Source: Bradyrhizobium tropiciagri (lineage in GTDB: Bacteria; Pseudomonadota; Alphaproteobacteria; Rhizobiales; Xanthobacteraceae). Taken from it: 64,000 nt of DNA. The stretch lies in assembly GCF_018130505.1 (NCBI RefSeq), contig NZ_JAFCKH010000001.1, positions 884,181-948,180 of the forward strand. Reading direction: 5' to 3'. The position numbers and the translations under genes were made by a program. This document shows, piece after piece, positions 9,161 to 16,759 of the stretch (its first letter is position 1; each line of letters starts with the position of its first letter). Under the pieces are notes generated by a model that searched no databases, was not told the origin of the DNA, and saw only the letters and a program-made list of their open reading frames with translations.

Positions 9161-10311
9161 GATTGGGCGCCGACCGCCGACTTGTAGTCCTGCTGCTTCG
9201 ACCACGACACGTAGTAGGCCACTGCCGTCATCGCCAGGATGCCGGCGACGCTGACGACGACCTGCATGGCCAGCGAGTTGGGGCCGGTGATCAGCACGAG
9301 ATGGGCGGCAAAGGAGAGGAACACGCCTGCGCAGAACACCGCCAGCCATTCCTCGCCGCACTTGATGATCGGCTGCAATGCGTAAGACCGCAGGCGCGGC
9401 CAGTCACGCGGCACCAGCAGCGTGAACAGAAACGCCAGCGCCAGGAAATGCAGGATGCGGTGTGGCGCGATGTGCTCTCTGTCGTCAGCGAGGAATGTAT
9501 CGACGAGGGATTCCGGCATGATCCGGGCAAGGGCCGGAATATTGCCGCTGGAGACGATCGTCAGGGCGAACAGCAGATAGAGCAGGGCCGCGGCGCGCAG
9601 CGCCGGCATGCGCTGCATCGCGCCGATCAGGCGCTCATATCGCTTGCCGACGAGGCCGCACCAGCCGCCCATCACGAACAGCAGCTGCCAGCAGAACGGA
9701 TTGAAATACCATCGGCCGTCCGGATAGGCCGACAGGTTCCAGTCAAATATGTGTGCGGCCGCATAAACCGCCACCGACGCCGCAAGCGTCAGGTTCGGCA
9801 GACGCAGCAGTCCGAGCACGACAATCGGCTGGACCGCCATCAGGACGATGAAGAGTTGCAGGACGTCGAGGTTGAGCGGCTTGGCCTGCAGGAACAGGCC
9901 GTAGATCAGCGTCCGGATCGGATGATCGATGAAGCCGGTGATGTTGAATTCGCTGATGATTTCGGGCGCGGCAGTCCGCGCCGCGACATAGCTGATCAGC
10001 TCGATATAGATCACGAACAGGACGATATAGGCGGCATAAAGCTGCCACACCCGCTTGAAGATGCGGGTTGCCGCGACCAGGAAGCCGCGCTCCAATGTCA
10101 GTCTTGCGCAGATCAAGGTTGCCGCATAGCCGCCGACGAACACGAACAGGTCGGTCGCGCCGCTGAATCCGAAGTTGCGCAACGTCAGCTCGCTCACCGC
10201 ATTGTGGGGAATGTGGTCGAGGAACAGGAACCAGTTCGCGAGGCCGAGCAGCAGCGCAATCCTGAGATCGCCTTCGCGCGTGGCGACCTCGGCCGTCGTT
10301 GTTGGATTCAT
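9157..10311 (-). CDS. opgC: OpgC-family membrane acyltransferase
   Basis: A 384-residue integral membrane protein with about ten hydrophobic helices, matching the OpgC_C family. Recognisable parts are the N-terminal NWFLFLDHIPHNAVSELT, the segment GFSGATDLFVFVGGYAATL and the C-terminal ILHFLALAFLFTLLVPRDW. OpgC proteins add succinyl groups to osmoregulated periplasmic glucans from the cytoplasmic side. The ATG at 10311 is chosen over an upstream TTG. No opgG or opgH gene is nearby, so the glucan synthase must be elsewhere. The convergent membrane-anchored GH3 enzyme may also act on envelope sugars, but that link is only by position. Confidence 0.88.
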   Translation of the reverse strand: MNPTTTAEVATREGDLRIALLLGLANWFLFLDHIPHNAVSELTLRNFGFSGATDLFVFVGGYAATLICARLTLERGFLVAATRIFKRVWQLYAAYIVLFVIYIELISYVAARTAAPEIISEFNITGFIDHPIRTLIYGLFLQAKPLNLDVLQLFIVLMAVQPIVVLGLLRLPNLTLAASVAVYAAAHIFDWNLSAYPDGRWYFNPFCWQLLFVMGGWCGLVGKRYERLIGAMQRMPALRAAALLYLLFALTIVSSGNIPALARIMPESLVDTFLADDREHIAPHRILHFLALAFLFTLLVPRDWPRLRSYALQPIIKCGEEWLAVFCAGVFLSFAAHLVLITGPNSLAMQVVVSVAGILAMTAVAYYVSWSKQQDYKSAVGAQS

Positions 10312-10484
10312 TGAAAGCAAAAATCTTTCCGGCCCGGGATACCAGTCGCCAGCTTAACGGTAACCCCCGCTCAGTCCGAATAGACTTTGCGTGAACCTTA
10401 TTTAGTCAGCTTTCGGTTCGCGCCAAGGGTGCCGGGCTGCAAAAGATCACGTTTTCGAAATCGCCGCGTGAAGTGGAGTCGCGC

Positions 10485-10760
10485 TCACACCGGCTCGTGT
10501 TTGCGCAGGTCGCGGGCGTGGTCGAACGTGTTGGCCTGCAAGTCCGCGGCGGTCACGCCGAGATCTGGCAGGGCAGCCTCGGCCAGGATGTCGTCCGTGA
10601 CGTCGTGCACAGTCGACTGTTCGATCTCATGGATGAAGCTGATGTTTGCGTATTCCCCCGATGCGACCCGCGCGATGACCTCGCGCCGTGTCAGTTCGGG
10701 GTCGACGATGGCCTCTCGGCCACGGCGGCCGTAGTCGATCATCACGACGAAATACTGCAT
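10485..10760 (-). CDS. Small conserved-looking hypothetical protein
   Basis: A 91-residue protein beginning MQYFVVMIDYGRRGREAIV. It has no membrane segment, no cysteine cluster and no recognised motif, and is acidic in its C-terminal half. It is believable as a gene because of a strong promoter just upstream (minus-strand TTGACA, 17 bases, GATAAT) and a leader of only about 25 bases. Its frame is also open far upstream, across the repressor gene, but that part is a shadow. It may belong to the prophage-like block next to it. Function unknown. Confidence 0.65.
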   Translation of the reverse strand: MQYFVVMIDYGRRGREAIVDPELTRREVIARVASGEYANISFIHEIEQSTVHDVTDDILAEAALPDLGVTAADLQANTFDHARDLRKHEPV

Positions 10761-10781
10761 GATTGGAAATCTATGCCTTGA

Positions 10782-10810
10782 CTGTCGCCGGTGATTATCT
10801 CCGGCGACAG
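10782..10810. promoter_or_regulatory. Perfect 10-bp inverted repeat over a -10 box
   Basis: Arms CTGTCGCCGG (10782-10791) and CCGGCGACAG (10801-10810) are perfectly complementary with a nine-base centre. On the minus strand the -10 hexamer GATAAT (10799-10794) sits in that centre. The arrangement fits an operator that would block RNA polymerase, or a hairpin at the very start of the transcript. There is no T-run, so a terminator for the repressor gene is less likely. Confidence 0.55.
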
Positions 10811-10822
10811 TATCGATGTCAA
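10794..10822 (-). promoter_or_regulatory. Predicted sigma-70 promoter for the 91-residue gene
   Basis: On the minus strand TTGACA (10822-10817) is followed after exactly 17 bases by GATAAT (10799-10794). This is close to the consensus for a housekeeping promoter. The predicted start of transcription is near 10787 and the gene starts at 10760. Confidence 0.6.
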
Positions 10823-10894
10823 GGAAAATTCTGATAATCAGTATTTGAATGCCGCGGACCCGGCCACCTGCTGCCCGGGCCGATCTTGCGAGCG

Positions 10895-11524
10895 CTACTT
10901 CTCGGAATTGCGCCCGCTCCGCCCGGCTTTGCGGTTCTTCGACGCCTTGCCGCGCAGCCGTGAGATTTGACCGCGCGGCAGGGTGAGGGCGATCTCGCCG
11001 ATCCATTCGAGCTTCACGCCGTTGATCGGCTTGGCGTTGAAGCTCTTGAGATTGACGACGCCGGTGGAACTGCCGCGCTCGATTGTCTTCAGATAGCGCT
11101 CGCCGCTCTTCAGCCGAACGGCAGCTTCCTCGCCGTAAAAGCTCGACAGCGGGTGACGCTGCTCGCGGTACACCACGATGACGTCGCCATTCTCGTATTT
11201 CGGCAGCATCGAATCGCCCGAGACCTCGAACGCAATGGTCTCCTCCCAGATCGGGAATGGAAGCTCGACCTCGCCGAGGCCCTCGGGCGGCACCTGCTCG
11301 TATTCCGGCTCGATCGAGGCGCCGGCGCCGACCCGGCCCATGACCGGTATCAGGTTCAGCTCGAGATACTCGACGATGGCGTCGATCTCGGATGCCTTGA
11401 TCAGCCGGATTCCCGCGAGGATCTCCGACACCGCCCCGGCCCGAACACCCATCGCCTCGGCAAGTCCGCCCTTGGACTTCCCGGTTCTCTCCAATGCCCG
11501 CTCGATCAGTGTCGCATCCAGCAT
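10895..11524 (-). CDS. CI/LexA-type repressor with S24 self-cleavage domain
   Basis: A 209-residue repressor. The N-terminal helix-turn-helix covers roughly residues 5-50. An S24 peptidase domain follows, with a likely Ala67-Gly68 cleavage site in GRVGAGASIEP, the nucleophile Ser105 in VSGDSMLPKYENGD and the general-base Lys146 in SGERYLKTIE. Such proteins repress prophage or SOS genes and cut themselves when RecA is activated. The start ATG follows GGGAGAGGATGAATC. A promoter with TATAAT lies just upstream with an operator in its spacer, so autorepression is likely. It faces a divergent GcrA-like gene, a layout like a phage immunity region. The C-terminal tail is rich in Lys and Arg. Confidence 0.88.
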   Translation of the reverse strand: MLDATLIERALERTGKSKGGLAEAMGVRAGAVSEILAGIRLIKASEIDAIVEYLELNLIPVMGRVGAGASIEPEYEQVPPEGLGEVELPFPIWEETIAFEVSGDSMLPKYENGDVIVVYREQRHPLSSFYGEEAAVRLKSGERYLKTIERGSSTGVVNLKSFNAKPINGVKLEWIGEIALTLPRGQISRLRGKASKNRKAGRSGRNSEK

Positions 11525-11551
11525 GATTCATCCTCTCCCGAATCTGGCGGC

Positions 11552-11581
11552 ATTATAGCCGTTCCGATAATCGGAATTCAA
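11552..11581 (-). promoter_or_regulatory. Predicted promoter of the S24 repressor
   Basis: On the minus strand TTGAAT (11581-11576) is followed after 18 bases by a perfect TATAAT (11557-11552). The leader to the repressor ATG at 11524 would be about 20 bases. The 15-bp palindrome at 11562-11576 fills most of the spacer, so a bound repressor would shut this promoter. Confidence 0.6.
11562..11576. promoter_or_regulatory. Operator-like palindrome, site 1
   Basis: The sequence TTCCGATAATCGGAA is a perfect palindrome with seven-base arms around one central base. It lies between the -35 and -10 boxes of the repressor promoter. A related site is centred 33 bases away, about three DNA turns, so both would face the same side of the helix. 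Confidence 0.6.
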
Positions 11582-11583
11582 GC

Positions 11584-11612
11584 TTGACTTTTCCTTCCGA
11601 ATATCCGAAGAT
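11584..11612 (+). promoter_or_regulatory. Predicted rightward promoter for the GcrA-like gene
   Basis: TTGACT (11584-11589) is followed after 17 bases by GAAGAT (11607-11612), a good -35 with a weak -10. The operator-like site at 11595-11609 overlaps the spacer and the -10. The leader to the ATG at 11654 would be about 35 bases. Confidence 0.4.
11595..11609. promoter_or_regulatory. Operator-like site 2
   Basis: TTCCGAATATCCGAA is an imperfect version of site 1, with half-sites TTCCGA and TTCGGA around three central bases. It overlaps the predicted rightward promoter. Two related sites between divergent regulator genes are what a CI-like repressor normally uses. Confidence 0.55.
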
Positions 11613-11653
11613 GATTGTGGCGCCAGTGGAATGACAGAAATGGGAAATTTGGA

Positions 11654-12226
11654 ATGGAAGCGACGAGCTGGCTGCCCGAGCATTCGGCGGCGCTGCGCGA
11701 TCTGCGGATCCGCGGCATGTCCTATTCGCAGATTGCTGACACGATCAACGCAAGGTTCAACACCGCCTATACCCGCTATGCGGCCCTCAGCCGGGGCCAG
11801 CGCATGGGGCTGGGCTACCTCGATCGTCTCGAGCCGTCTTTGCCGGACCTGCCCGATTGGCCCGACAATGGGCCCGAGCCGCCCCCGAAGGCGCACCCCC
11901 GGATCGACCACCCCCGTGAGGTCCGCACCGAGCCGAGAGCCGACCTGGTCCGCTGGCCGCAGGTCTTCTCGGCGAGGCTGGACTTGCCGGAGCTCCGCTG
12001 CGCTGAGGTCATGCCGCGTCATCTGTCGCTGCTCGAACTCCAGTCCGGGGACTGTCGATATCCCTATGGCGGCGACAGCGAGGGCGAGATGATGACGTTT
12101 TGCGGCCATCCGTGCCGGCCGGGCTCGAGCTATTGCGCGCCGCATTTCCACCTGAGCCGCGATGCTGTGGCGTCGGCGAAGCCGGTGCTGAGCGCCGATT
12201 GGCTCCGCGCAGTCGGGGCAGGCTGA
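11654..12226 (+). CDS. GcrA-like regulator (phage-type)
   Basis: A 190-residue protein. The N-terminal helix-turn-helix (about residues 8-58, with WLPEHSAALRDLRIRGMSYS and QIADTINARFN) and the C-terminal cysteine motif (CRYPYGG, FCGHPCRPGSSYCAPHFH) match the GcrA cell-cycle regulator family, which binds the sigma-70 holoenzyme at methylated GAnTC promoters in Caulobacter. The middle is proline-rich and lengthened, so this is a divergent member rather than the housekeeping gene. The ATG at 11654 follows GGGAAATTTGGA. Its position opposite an S24 repressor suggests a phage regulator of host-polymerase recruitment; that role is inferred. Confidence 0.8.
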   Translation: MEATSWLPEHSAALRDLRIRGMSYSQIADTINARFNTAYTRYAALSRGQRMGLGYLDRLEPSLPDLPDWPDNGPEPPPKAHPRIDHPREVRTEPRADLVRWPQVFSARLDLPELRCAEVMPRHLSLLELQSGDCRYPYGGDSEGEMMTFCGHPCRPGSSYCAPHFHLSRDAVASAKPVLSADWLRAVGAG

Positions 12227-12267
12227 CCCGGTTCAGCTCCCACCGGACCCTGGTCCCGAACCGCAAG

Positions 12268-12287
12268 CGCGCGGGTGCGCCCGCGCG
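12268..12287. other. GC-rich hairpin in the leader of the 193-residue gene
   Basis: Arms CGCGCGGG and CCCGCGCG with a four-base loop form a perfect eight-base stem about 30 bases before the ATG at 12317. There is no T-run. It may dampen transcription or translation, or be chance in GC-rich DNA. Confidence 0.3.
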
Positions 12288-12316
12288 TCCGTCCCGGACA
12301 TTCACGGAGAACATCA

Positions 12317-12898
12317 ATGTCGCGAGCCAAACGCCGGAAGCCGTACGATCCGGCCAGACTGCACGACCGTCGTGCCCAGGATCTGCCCTGCAATGCGGAG
12401 GTGGCAGCCGTCGAGGTCGACGACCCCCTCGCGCTGCAGTGGGGTGACAAGATCGTCGCGCTGCGCTCGATTCGCAACGATCCGCTCGGCCGGCTGCATG
12501 CCCACCGCCAGATCGACGATACACAGTACCGCAGCGGCCGCGCCTTCCAGGGCGACTGGGAAAAGGCGGAGCGCGGTCCGCGGGCCGTGGACACCACGCG
12601 CGAATACGTCGATGGAGGCCAGCGGCGTGAGCCGATCACGGAGGGACAACGGCAGGCGAGCCTTCGGTTGAACCGGGCCGAGCATGAGCTCGGTGCCGAC
12701 GGTTCGCTTCTCGTGCACGAGGTCCTGATCCTCGGCATGACCATGCAGCAGGTCGGGGAGCGACGCGGACTGCGCACGCAGCGCTGGCAGGACTATTTTG
12801 CGCGCCGTCTCAAGGAATGCCTCGATCGTCTGGCGCTGATCTACGGATTGGCTACGCCGCAACAGGTTCCCGTGAAGCACCATCGCTGCTCAAGCTGA
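12317..12898 (+). CDS. Hypothetical protein, phage-associated, possible C-terminal HTH
   Basis: A 193-residue hydrophilic, strongly basic protein starting MSRAKRRKPYDPARLHDRR. The ATG follows ACGGAGAACATCA. The C-terminal third (LLVHEVLILGMTMQQVGERR and QRWQDYFARRLKECLDRLAL) reads like a helix-turn-helix followed by an amphipathic helix, so a DNA-binding or small-terminase-like role is possible, but no family is certain. It follows the GcrA-like gene by 90 bases on the same strand and probably shares its transcript. It is the last gene of the prophage-like block; the next gene is ordinary metabolism. Confidence 0.7.
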   Translation: MSRAKRRKPYDPARLHDRRAQDLPCNAEVAAVEVDDPLALQWGDKIVALRSIRNDPLGRLHAHRQIDDTQYRSGRAFQGDWEKAERGPRAVDTTREYVDGGQRREPITEGQRQASLRLNRAEHELGADGSLLVHEVLILGMTMQQVGERRGLRTQRWQDYFARRLKECLDRLALIYGLATPQQVPVKHHRCSS

Positions 12899-13102
12899 GG
12901 TCACGCGTTTGTGTGCGCCCTTGCCGCGCCATGATCCGGCGCGGCGGCCGGGCCGGGCACGGCAGCACCGAGGCGGTCGACAGCGGCGCAGCCTCTCATG
13001 TAACCTTCCCCGGTGCCGACCATCGTTCGCTCCGCCAGCGGGCGCCGATGCCGGTGCCGCGCAAGAAGAAGCCTAATCAAATCACAGAGGGAGAACCGAC
13101 CA

Positions 13103-13525
13103 ATGAAGCACACCGGAAACTGCTTTTGCGGCGCCGTCGAGCTGCAGGCCACCGGCGAGCCGGAGGCCATGGGATATTGTCATTGCCGCTCATGCCGTTC
13201 CTGGTCGGGCGGTCCGGTGAATGCGTTCAGCCTCTGGAAGCCTGAGGCGGTTGAGATCACCAAGGGCGCCGAGCATATCGCGACGTTCGAGAAGACGGCG
13301 ATGAGCCAGCGCAAATACTGCGCCAAGTGCGGCGGTCATCTGATGACCAACCATCCGACGCTCGGGCTCGTCGACGTGTTCTCGGCAACGCTCCCGACGC
13401 TCGCGTTCGCGCCCGGCGTTCATGTCAATTACGCCGAGGCTGTCCTGCCGATCCGCGACGGTCTGCCCAAGCTGAAGGATTTCCCGGCTGAGTTCGGTGG
13501 CTCCGGCGAAATGGTCGCCGAATAG
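13103..13525 (+). CDS. GFA family zinc protein (glutathione-dependent formaldehyde-activating-like)
   Basis: A 140-residue protein with the three cysteine groups of the GFA fold: GNCFCGAVEL, YCHCRSCRSW and YCAKCGGHL. These bind structural and exchangeable zinc. The founding member was proposed to speed the joining of formaldehyde to glutathione, but most members have no proven reaction, so the name should be taken as a fold label. The ATG follows GGGAGAACCGACCA. It is monocistronic, with 200 non-coding bases before it and a strong hairpin behind it. Confidence 0.9.
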   Translation: MKHTGNCFCGAVELQATGEPEAMGYCHCRSCRSWSGGPVNAFSLWKPEAVEITKGAEHIATFEKTAMSQRKYCAKCGGHLMTNHPTLGLVDVFSATLPTLAFAPGVHVNYAEAVLPIRDGLPKLKDFPAEFGGSGEMVAE

Positions 13526-13835
13526 CCGACGGAAGTTCAATGCAAACGGCGTGGCGACGGCATCGCCACGCCGTCATCTCGTGTTCCTGTTGTAGCTCGT
13601 CGCGCGGCTGAGCTGCGCTCGGTCGGTTGATTGGCGGGTTTTCTTCGGCGATCGGGTGATGGTCTCATCACCCGCCTACCTGACGGTTCGCACCAGCCAT
13701 GTCAGGCGAAGGTCCCGCCCTGCAAAATCTGGGAATTGGTTTCGGCGGGGGGCTTCCGCTAAAAGGCGGTTGCGCCGCCTCCAGCGACGGCTGCCGAATT
13801 CCGCCTGATAAAACAAGTCGAGGAAACCTCCGATC
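13526..13835. other. Intergenic stretch with one hairpin, no gene seen
   Basis: About 310 bases between the GFA gene and the second CaiB-type gene. It holds a perfect 12-base-pair hairpin (13546-13574) and, at its end, the ribosome site TCGAGGAAACC of the next gene. No convincing reading frame or RNA gene is visible. Confidence 0.6.
13546..13574 (+). terminator. Strong hairpin after the GFA gene
   Basis: Arms 13546-13557 and 13563-13574 are perfectly complementary over 12 bases with a five-base loop, starting 21 bases after the GFA stop codon. There is no clear T-run afterwards, so this may be a hairpin that protects the mRNA end rather than a classical terminator. Confidence 0.5.
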
Positions 13836-15131
13836 ATGAGCAGACCAGAATTGCCGGCGCGCGCATCGCGTGGAGACGGGATCCCGACGGCGCTCGATGG
13901 CCTGCTGGTTGTCGATTTCACCCGTGTCGTGGCCGGCCCCGCCTGCACGCAGACGCTGGCGGACTTCGGGGCCGAGGTCATCAAGATCGAGAACCCGGAC
14001 GGCGGCGACGATACACGCCACTACGAACATGCCGAGATCGGCGGTGAGAGCGCGGCGTTTCTCAGCCTCAACCGCAACAAGCGCGGCATTGCGCTCGATT
14101 TCAACAATCCGGCGGCGCTCGAAGTGGCGCGCGAGTTGATTGCCAAGGCCGACGTCGTCGTCGAGAACTTTTCCGGCGGCGTGATGAGGAAGTTCGGCCT
14201 CGACTACGCGTCGGTGGCGCCGACCAACCCGCGGCTGATCTATTGCTCGATCTCGGCCTACGGCCGCAAGGGCGAGTTCGCACTGCGCCCCGGCTTCGAC
14301 CCGATCACCCAGGCCGAGAGCGGCTTCATGTCGCTCAACGGTTTTCCGGATGGCGAGCCGGTGCGTACCGGTTCTCCGATCGTCGACATGGCAACCGGCA
14401 TGTCGGCGTGCAATGCCATTCTGATGGCGCTGATTGCGCGCGACCGGCTTGGCCGCGGCCAGCAGGTCGAGGTCGCCTTGATCGACACCGCGGTGGCGAT
14501 GACCGGCTTCTACGGGATGGCCTATCTGATCAGCGGCAATAATCCCGGCCGTTTCGGCAACTCGCCGAACGGGTCGCCGACCGTCGGCGTCTATCGCGCG
14601 TCGGACGGGCCGCTCTACATGGCTTGCGCCAACGATCGCCTGTACCGCCGGCTTGTCACCGAGGTGCTGGAGCGTCCCGACCTCATCACCGATCCCGAAT
14701 TCGCTCACCGCAAGAATCGGACGGCGAACCGGGAGAAGCTGCGCGCCATCATTGCCAGCGTGTTCGCCACCGACACGCTCGAGCACTGGATGGCGAAGAT
14801 GAAGAAGGCCAACATTCCGGTAGGCTATCTGCGCACGGTCGAAGAGGGGTTCAATGCACCCGAGGTGCGCGACCGGGACCGCCTCAGCCAAATCCCGCAT
14901 CCGACCGCCGGCTCGGTCCCCAACATCGAGCCGCCGATCCATATGGGGTTCACGCCGGTGATCGATCCGGTCGCCGCCCCATTGCTCGCGCAGCACACCA
15001 AGGACGTGTTGCACAAGACGCTGGGCTATGACGACCGGCGCATCGCGGCGTTGGCCGAGGCTGGCGCGTTCGGCAAGGAAACCAAGGCCGGTCAGCCCGA
15101 AAACGAGGCGCCTTCAACCGAGGCGCCGTAG
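13836..15131 (+). CDS. CaiB/BaiF family CoA-transferase
   Basis: A 431-residue family III CoA-transferase. The CoA-binding region GAEVIKIENPDGGDDTR and the region with the expected catalytic Asp, ALRPGFDPITQAESGF, are both present. It is a distant paralogue of the enzyme at 454-1653. The ATG follows TCGAGGAAACCTCCGATC. No other acyl-CoA gene is adjacent, so its substrate cannot be guessed; it appears to be a single-gene transcript closed by a hairpin at 15146-15167. Its last 20 or so residues are a polar, low-complexity tail. Confidence 0.92.
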   Translation: MSRPELPARASRGDGIPTALDGLLVVDFTRVVAGPACTQTLADFGAEVIKIENPDGGDDTRHYEHAEIGGESAAFLSLNRNKRGIALDFNNPAALEVARELIAKADVVVENFSGGVMRKFGLDYASVAPTNPRLIYCSISAYGRKGEFALRPGFDPITQAESGFMSLNGFPDGEPVRTGSPIVDMATGMSACNAILMALIARDRLGRGQQVEVALIDTAVAMTGFYGMAYLISGNNPGRFGNSPNGSPTVGVYRASDGPLYMACANDRLYRRLVTEVLERPDLITDPEFAHRKNRTANREKLRAIIASVFATDTLEHWMAKMKKANIPVGYLRTVEEGFNAPEVRDRDRLSQIPHPTAGSVPNIEPPIHMGFTPVIDPVAAPLLAQHTKDVLHKTLGYDDRRIAALAEAGAFGKETKAGQPENEAPSTEAP

Positions 15132-15145
15132 TACGACTCGATAAC

Positions 15146-15167
15146 CAGCGAGCCGAACCGCTCGCTG
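15146..15167 (+). terminator. Hairpin after the second CoA-transferase gene
   Basis: Arms CAGCGAGC (15146-15153) and GCTCGCTG (15160-15167) pair perfectly across a six-base loop, 14 bases after the stop codon. No T-run follows, so termination strength is uncertain. Confidence 0.45.
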
Positions 15168-15245
15168 CCATCTCGTGCTACGCCCCGCGCGATGCCGCGG
15201 CGCCTATCGGCGCCGCCGCCGCCGATACCGGTCCGTTGCCGGAGC

Positions 15246-15431
15246 TCAGTTCGGCTTGCTGCGCAAATTGGTCCTTGGCATCGTTTCAATTTCTTCAGGC
15301 TCCGCCCGATCAATTTCGAGGCGTGCCATTCGGAGTATCAGCGTTGCCGTCGTCAGACCGAGGCGCTCGGCTTCCTGAGCCGCGTTCTCGACTTTCTGGG
15401 CCAAGCCTTCACGTTTGCCTGGATATGCCAT
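15246..15431 (-). CDS. Small hypothetical protein
   Basis: A 61-residue, mostly helical and charged protein beginning MAYPGKREGLAQKVENAAQE. It has no membrane segment or known motif. The case for a real gene is the good ribosome site (GTGAGGATTACGA before the ATG) and the alternating polar and hydrophobic pattern of the first 40 residues. Nothing nearby suggests a function. Confidence 0.5.
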   Translation of the reverse strand: MAYPGKREGLAQKVENAAQEAERLGLTTATLILRMARLEIDRAEPEEIETMPRTNLRSKPN

Positions 15432-15661
15432 TCGTAATCCTCACTTCAGATGCGGGACGAAAAATCCCGTTCATGTTGCAGAGCTGCAGAACAGGCTCGG
15501 AGCTCCATCGAGCGAAACATTGGAAGGCCTGCGAGTGTCGAGACCCTCCTTCGGCTTGCGCCCGACCAGCGTTCCGAGGGCATCGAGCTGGTCGAACGTT
15601 TGGCGGTTTTGCCGCCGGTCGATCCCTCATTGTCCTGAGGGCTTCGTGTCTTCATTGAACG

Positions 15662-15982
15662 TCAGTTGCCGATCGGCCCGGCCGGCGGCTGCGTTGCGAT
15701 CACATAGATCGCGCCGCCTTCGAGCGCCTCGGATTGATGGCGGGTGCCGGCAGGCAACAGGATGGTGTCGCCGGCACCGACGACGCGCTCGCCGTTATCC
15801 CAGGTGAAGTTCAGCCGTCCGCTGATGATCATCAGGATCTCATCGACGGGGTGGGTGTGGAAGTGATGCACCTTGCCGGCGGCGTCGTGCTGCAGCTCCA
15901 CAGAGCCTTGCGCGGGCAACAGGTTCAGGATCTCCTGATCGATGGCAAATTCGGTTTTCGCGCCGGCGATGATCTGGGTCAT
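15662..15982 (-). CDS. Cupin domain protein
   Basis: A 106-residue single-domain cupin. The first cupin motif has the metal ligands in HHFHTHPVDEILMIISGRL and the second is GDTILLPAGTRHQSEAL. Such proteins may be dioxygenases, isomerases or sugar-acid sensors; this one is too short to say. The ATG overlaps the TGA of the YqcI/YcgG gene (ATGA) and has its own site AAGGAGCAGGCCGC, so it is translated together with that gene. It is the last gene of a four-gene operon. The upstream part of the open frame overlaps the preceding gene and is not used. Confidence 0.85.
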   Translation of the reverse strand: MTQIIAGAKTEFAIDQEILNLLPAQGSVELQHDAAGKVHHFHTHPVDEILMIISGRLNFTWDNGERVVGAGDTILLPAGTRHQSEALEGGAIYVIATQPPAGPIGN

Positions 15983-16734
15983 GCGGCCTGCTCCTTGTCC
16001 TCGATGGGGGGCGTCTTGTTCTGTGCGAGCTTGGCGAAGGGACAGCCCGTGCTCGCGTTGTTGTCGTCGTAGAGGAAATACTGCTGGTACTCGCGCCCGT
16101 CGGCTGCGCCGTAGCGGCCGAGCATCGGCGACGGGCTTGCGCTGTCGTAGGGGAGCAGGCGCTTGCGCACCTCGCCGAACGCGGCGTTCGCCGCCTTGTC
16201 CGTCCCGAGGATCTTCTCGAACACCCAGCGCGGCTGGAAGGTGAGCATGAAGGCGCTGGACCGGCGGCTCTGGCGCATCACATGCGCGGGCGTCGTGCAC
16301 ACCACGAAAATCGGCTCGCCCGCGAACGAGAACTCCCACATCGGATGGTCGACCTGTTCCGGGATCTCGGTAGGCCACGGCGTCTTGTCGAGGCGCGCCA
16401 GCTGATCGAGCGTCAGCCACATCTTGCGGTAATAGGCGTCGAGCGTCTGAACCGGGCGGGGCCGGGTGAATACGATCAGCGACGTGTTAGGGCCGAACGA
16501 GCGGGACTGCGCCACATACTGTGCGAGTTGTTCGCCGAGCACGTCGACGTCGTAGGGATCGAGAAAAAGGTAGCGCAGTTGATCCTGGCGATGCCCGGTC
16601 ACGCCGAACACGCAGGGGAACGGCCTTGCTTCGCTGCTCATCTGCGCTTCGAACTCGGAAAACATCACGCTTTGCCAGCTGCTCACCGGAAATTTTGCGG
16701 CGACGTCGCCTCTTCTCAAAAACAAGCGCTCCAT
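15979..16734 (-). CDS. YqcI/YcgG family protein
   Basis: A 251-residue soluble protein. The conserved N-terminal block PFPCVFGVTGHRQDQLRYLF and the later TSLIVFTRPRP and STGCPFAKLAQ match the YqcI/YcgG family. From memory, a few members act in natural-product pathways as N-hydroxylases (for example GntA of guanitoxin biosynthesis), possibly as haem enzymes; most are uncharacterised. The ATG at 16734 is chosen over a GTG at 16752 because GAAGGGGATGTT precedes it. It is coupled to the cupin gene and lies 26 bases behind an MFS exporter-type gene, which supports a small-molecule role. Confidence 0.82.
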   Translation of the reverse strand: MERLFLRRGDVAAKFPVSSWQSVMFSEFEAQMSSEARPFPCVFGVTGHRQDQLRYLFLDPYDVDVLGEQLAQYVAQSRSFGPNTSLIVFTRPRPVQTLDAYYRKMWLTLDQLARLDKTPWPTEIPEQVDHPMWEFSFAGEPIFVVCTTPAHVMRQSRRSSAFMLTFQPRWVFEKILGTDKAANAAFGEVRKRLLPYDSASPSPMLGRYGAADGREYQQYFLYDDNNASTGCPFAKLAQNKTPPIEDKEQAA

Positions 16735-16759
16735 AACATCCCCTTCACTCACAATGAGA

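Noticed and set aside
8198-10314. Long opposite-strand frames across the GH3 and OpgC genes
   Set aside because: Each is antisense to a gene with clear catalytic or membrane motifs; the shadow proteins are charged low-complexity chains.
13668-15014. Open frame of 448 codons opposite the second CoA-transferase
   Set aside because: The CoA-transferase has family motifs throughout; the opposite frame has none and is Arg- and His-rich.
15446-15655. Minus-strand frame of 69 codons
   Set aside because: Serine- and arginine-rich without ribosome site or pattern of a folded protein; competing frames on both strands look equally weak.
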